Assembly (NCBI GenBank): GCA_002381765.1
Contig: DFXX01000094.1
Span: forward strand, 1,286-7,728
Direction: 5' to 3'
From: Bacteriovoracaceae bacterium UBA4097
GTDB lineage: Bacteria > Bdellovibrionota > Bacteriovoracia > Bacteriovoracales > Bacteriovoracaceae
Length of the DNA: 6,443 bases
Part shown: one piece after another, positions 4,996 through 6,443 of the stretch
Layout of the letters: each line of letters opens with the position of its first letter
How positions within the stretch are numbered: the stretch's first letter is position 1
Notes under the pieces: model-generated
The model's input: the letters and a program-made list of their open reading frames with translations, nothing else
The model's database searches: none
What the model was told of the DNA's origin: nothing
Made by a program: the position numbers and the translations under genes

Positions 4996-6443
4996 ATGAA
5001 TTTATTTAACAGCATTCAAAACAAGCTTCACTACTGGCAAACTCAACAAAAAGAGCTTTCCATTAAGGGGATCTCTCCTAATCAGTGGTGCCTTCTTGCA
5101 GGTAGTTATTTTGCCCCTACGCTCTTTAACGAGACGCATCTCTTAATTTGTTCAGATAATGATGAAGCCGAAGAGGTTTATGAGGCCCTAAAGCATTCAA
5201 AAAATGTTTATTTTTACCCGGGGCACAACCACTCCTTATATAGCAGTATTCTCTCTTCCGAAAGTTCACTGCTCCAAAGATGGACGGTTCTTCAGAATAT
5301 TCAAAAATATTCTCCTTCGATTATTGTTACCACTTGGGAAGCCTGTCTTCTACTTGGTCCAACTCCCGATTTTTTCTCTAAGAATTCATTCACCTTCAGA
5401 AAAGATGACATCATCCCACCTCTGGATCTCGCGAAGCGCTTAACTGAGATGGGCTACTTTCCATCCAGCACCATCGAAGAACCTGGAACTTTTTCCAGAA
5501 GAGGGGAGATATTTGATATCTATCCCATTTCACATTCCCCGGTACGACTTCAGTATTTTGATGACCTGATTGAAGAAATTTTTGCAGTTGATACCGACAC
5601 TCAAAAAACACTTAGAGATGTGGTATTCAATGAAATTTCACTGGTGCCAGGAGCCGGATATCTCACTAGAGAAGAGAATGTATCTATTCTAAGAACCAAG
5701 ATTCCTCAGGCACAACCAGCATTTAAAAATAAATATGAAGCAAGAAAGCAGCTCTTTCAAAAAATTTCTGAAGGCCAGCTCTTTGATAATTATCCCGCTT
5801 TCGTTCCACTTTTCTTTGCTGAGCCGTCTTGCTTACTTCATTTTTTACCAAAGCAGACCAAAGTAACCTTTATCAACTACGATTCCGGTCAGAAAAATTA
5901 CGAGCTTTATCTGGCCCAACAAAAGGATGATTTCGAATTACTAACTAATGATGTGGAAAGCTCATCTTTATTACCAGCTCCAAACAACTTCTACCTTGAA
6001 GGAATGCCAGATATCCCCTTTAAGATTTTGAAAGTAGATCAACTTGACATTTCAGTTAATCTTGATACTCCTTTTGACAGCGAACTCCATCTAAATCTGG
6101 AAAAGCTTAGCACTCATATCAAGACGCAACTTCAAAAACAGGGCCCGATACCTGAAGGAAAATTTGAATACATCAAGGCGAGCTTAAAAGCTTTGAAAAA
6201 TGAATTACAACGCTCAGGCCATCTAATAGTTAGTTATAAAACAGAAAGTGCACGACAAGAGCTTCAGTATCTTTTAGACGAAAATGGACTGGGTGAACTA
6301 AACGATAGGCTTCATTTTGTTAATGGTAAACTAGATGAGGGATTTTATTATAAAAATGAACATACCTTCGTTCTTTCTGAGGCTGATTTTTTCGCCATCA
6401 AAAAAAAGAAAACTAAAAAAATTAAAACGGTTAATAAAGATCT
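4996..6443 (+). CDS. mfd: Transcription-repair coupling factor Mfd, N-terminal part (runs off the right edge)
   Basis: Mfd removes RNA polymerase stalled at DNA lesions and recruits UvrA for nucleotide excision repair. The window holds the first 482 codons of a protein that is usually about 1,150 residues. The visible part is the UvrB-like module (about 1-350), then domain D3 (about 390-465), then the start of a lysine-rich linker. The segment GTFSRRGEIFDIYP (164-177) followed by PVRLQYFDDLIEEI (182-195) is the UvrB-homology signature. The residues that contact UvrA in E. coli Mfd (Arg165, Arg181, Phe185, Asp187) align with Arg169, Arg184, Phe188 and Asp190. FVPLFFAEPSCLLHFLP (269-285) matches the E. 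coli PLFFSEP block, and EGFYY then VLSEADFF (448-466) ends D3. No Walker A motif is present near residue 35, as expected for Mfd and unlike UvrB. The ATG at 4996 is preceded directly by an in-frame TAG, so it is the first possible start. GGA lies 7 nt upstream, a weak ribosome site. The RNA polymerase-binding and translocase domains lie outside. Confidence 0.93.
   Translation, partial: MNLFNSIQNKLHYWQTQQKELSIKGISPNQWCLLAGSYFAPTLFNETHLLICSDNDEAEEVYEALKHSKNVYFYPGHNHSLYSSILSSESSLLQRWTVLQNIQKYSPSIIVTTWEACLLLGPTPDFFSKNSFTFRKDDIIPPLDLAKRLTEMGYFPSSTIEEPGTFSRRGEIFDIYPISHSPVRLQYFDDLIEEIFAVDTDTQKTLRDVVFNEISLVPGAGYLTREENVSILRTKIPQAQPAFKNKYEARKQLFQKISEGQLFDNYPAFVPLFFAEPSCLLHFLPKQTKVTFINYDSGQKNYELYLAQQKDDFELLTNDVESSSLLPAPNNFYLEGMPDIPFKILKVDQLDISVNLDTPFDSELHLNLEKLSTHIKTQLQKQGPIPEGKFEYIKASLKALKNELQRSGHLIVSYKTESARQELQYLLDENGLGELNDRLHFVNGKLDEGFYYKNEHTFVLSEADFFAIKKKKTKKIKTVNKD

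Noticed and set aside
5204..5611. Two short open frames (plus and minus strands) inside mfd
   Set aside because: Both lie within the continuous mfd frame that starts at 4996, which shows conserved UvrB-homology motifs through this stretch.
4996..6443. UvrB as an alternative identity for the plus-strand gene
   Set aside because: No Walker A motif is present near the N-terminus, where UvrB has one, and the D3-like segment ending VLSEADFF fits Mfd.

Overview
The window reads as an ordinary chromosomal segment of a Gram-negative-type aerobic bacterium of moderate-to-low GC content. It carries two divergently transcribed units separated by a short AT-rich gap. On the minus strand, from about position 4837 down to 1, lies a tightly packed run of complex I (NADH:quinone oxidoreductase) membrane-subunit genes in the order nuoA, nuoH, nuoJ, nuoK, nuoL, nuoM; nuoM is cut by the window edge. 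On the plus strand, from 4996 to the right edge, is the N-terminal 482 codons of mfd, the transcription-repair coupling factor, also cut by the edge.

The notable point about the nuo cluster is what it lacks. The familiar order is nuoABCDEFGHIJKLMN. Here nuoA is followed directly by nuoH and nuoH directly by nuoJ, so the peripheral-arm genes (nuoB, C, D, E, F, G and the ferredoxin-like nuoI) are absent from the interval and must be elsewhere if the complex is complete. The locus is therefore a membrane-arm-only operon. A, H, J and K form the quinone-proximal heel of the membrane arm, and L and M are the antiporter-like proton-pumping subunits. The conserved charged residues of each subunit that I could place are present, so the genes look functional. 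At four successive junctions the stop codon of one gene is embedded in, or touches, the Shine-Dalgarno sequence of the next. This suggests one transcript with translational coupling.

The gap between nuoA and mfd (4838-4995) must hold the promoters for both directions. Only weak sigma70-like boxes are visible, plus a 9-bp direct repeat (AAGCTTAAC) spaced 33 bp start to start. No RNA gene, mobile element, CRISPR array or convincing terminator is visible.

Taxonomy is an inference only. The split nuo locus, base composition and divergent Mfd would suit a lineage such as Bdellovibrionota (Bacteriovorax/Peredibacter type) or another delta-proteobacteria-like group, but nothing in the window proves it. 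I do not see evidence for a novel biological system here. The points worth a second look are the operon architecture, the enlarged NuoL, and small regulatory or repeat details.
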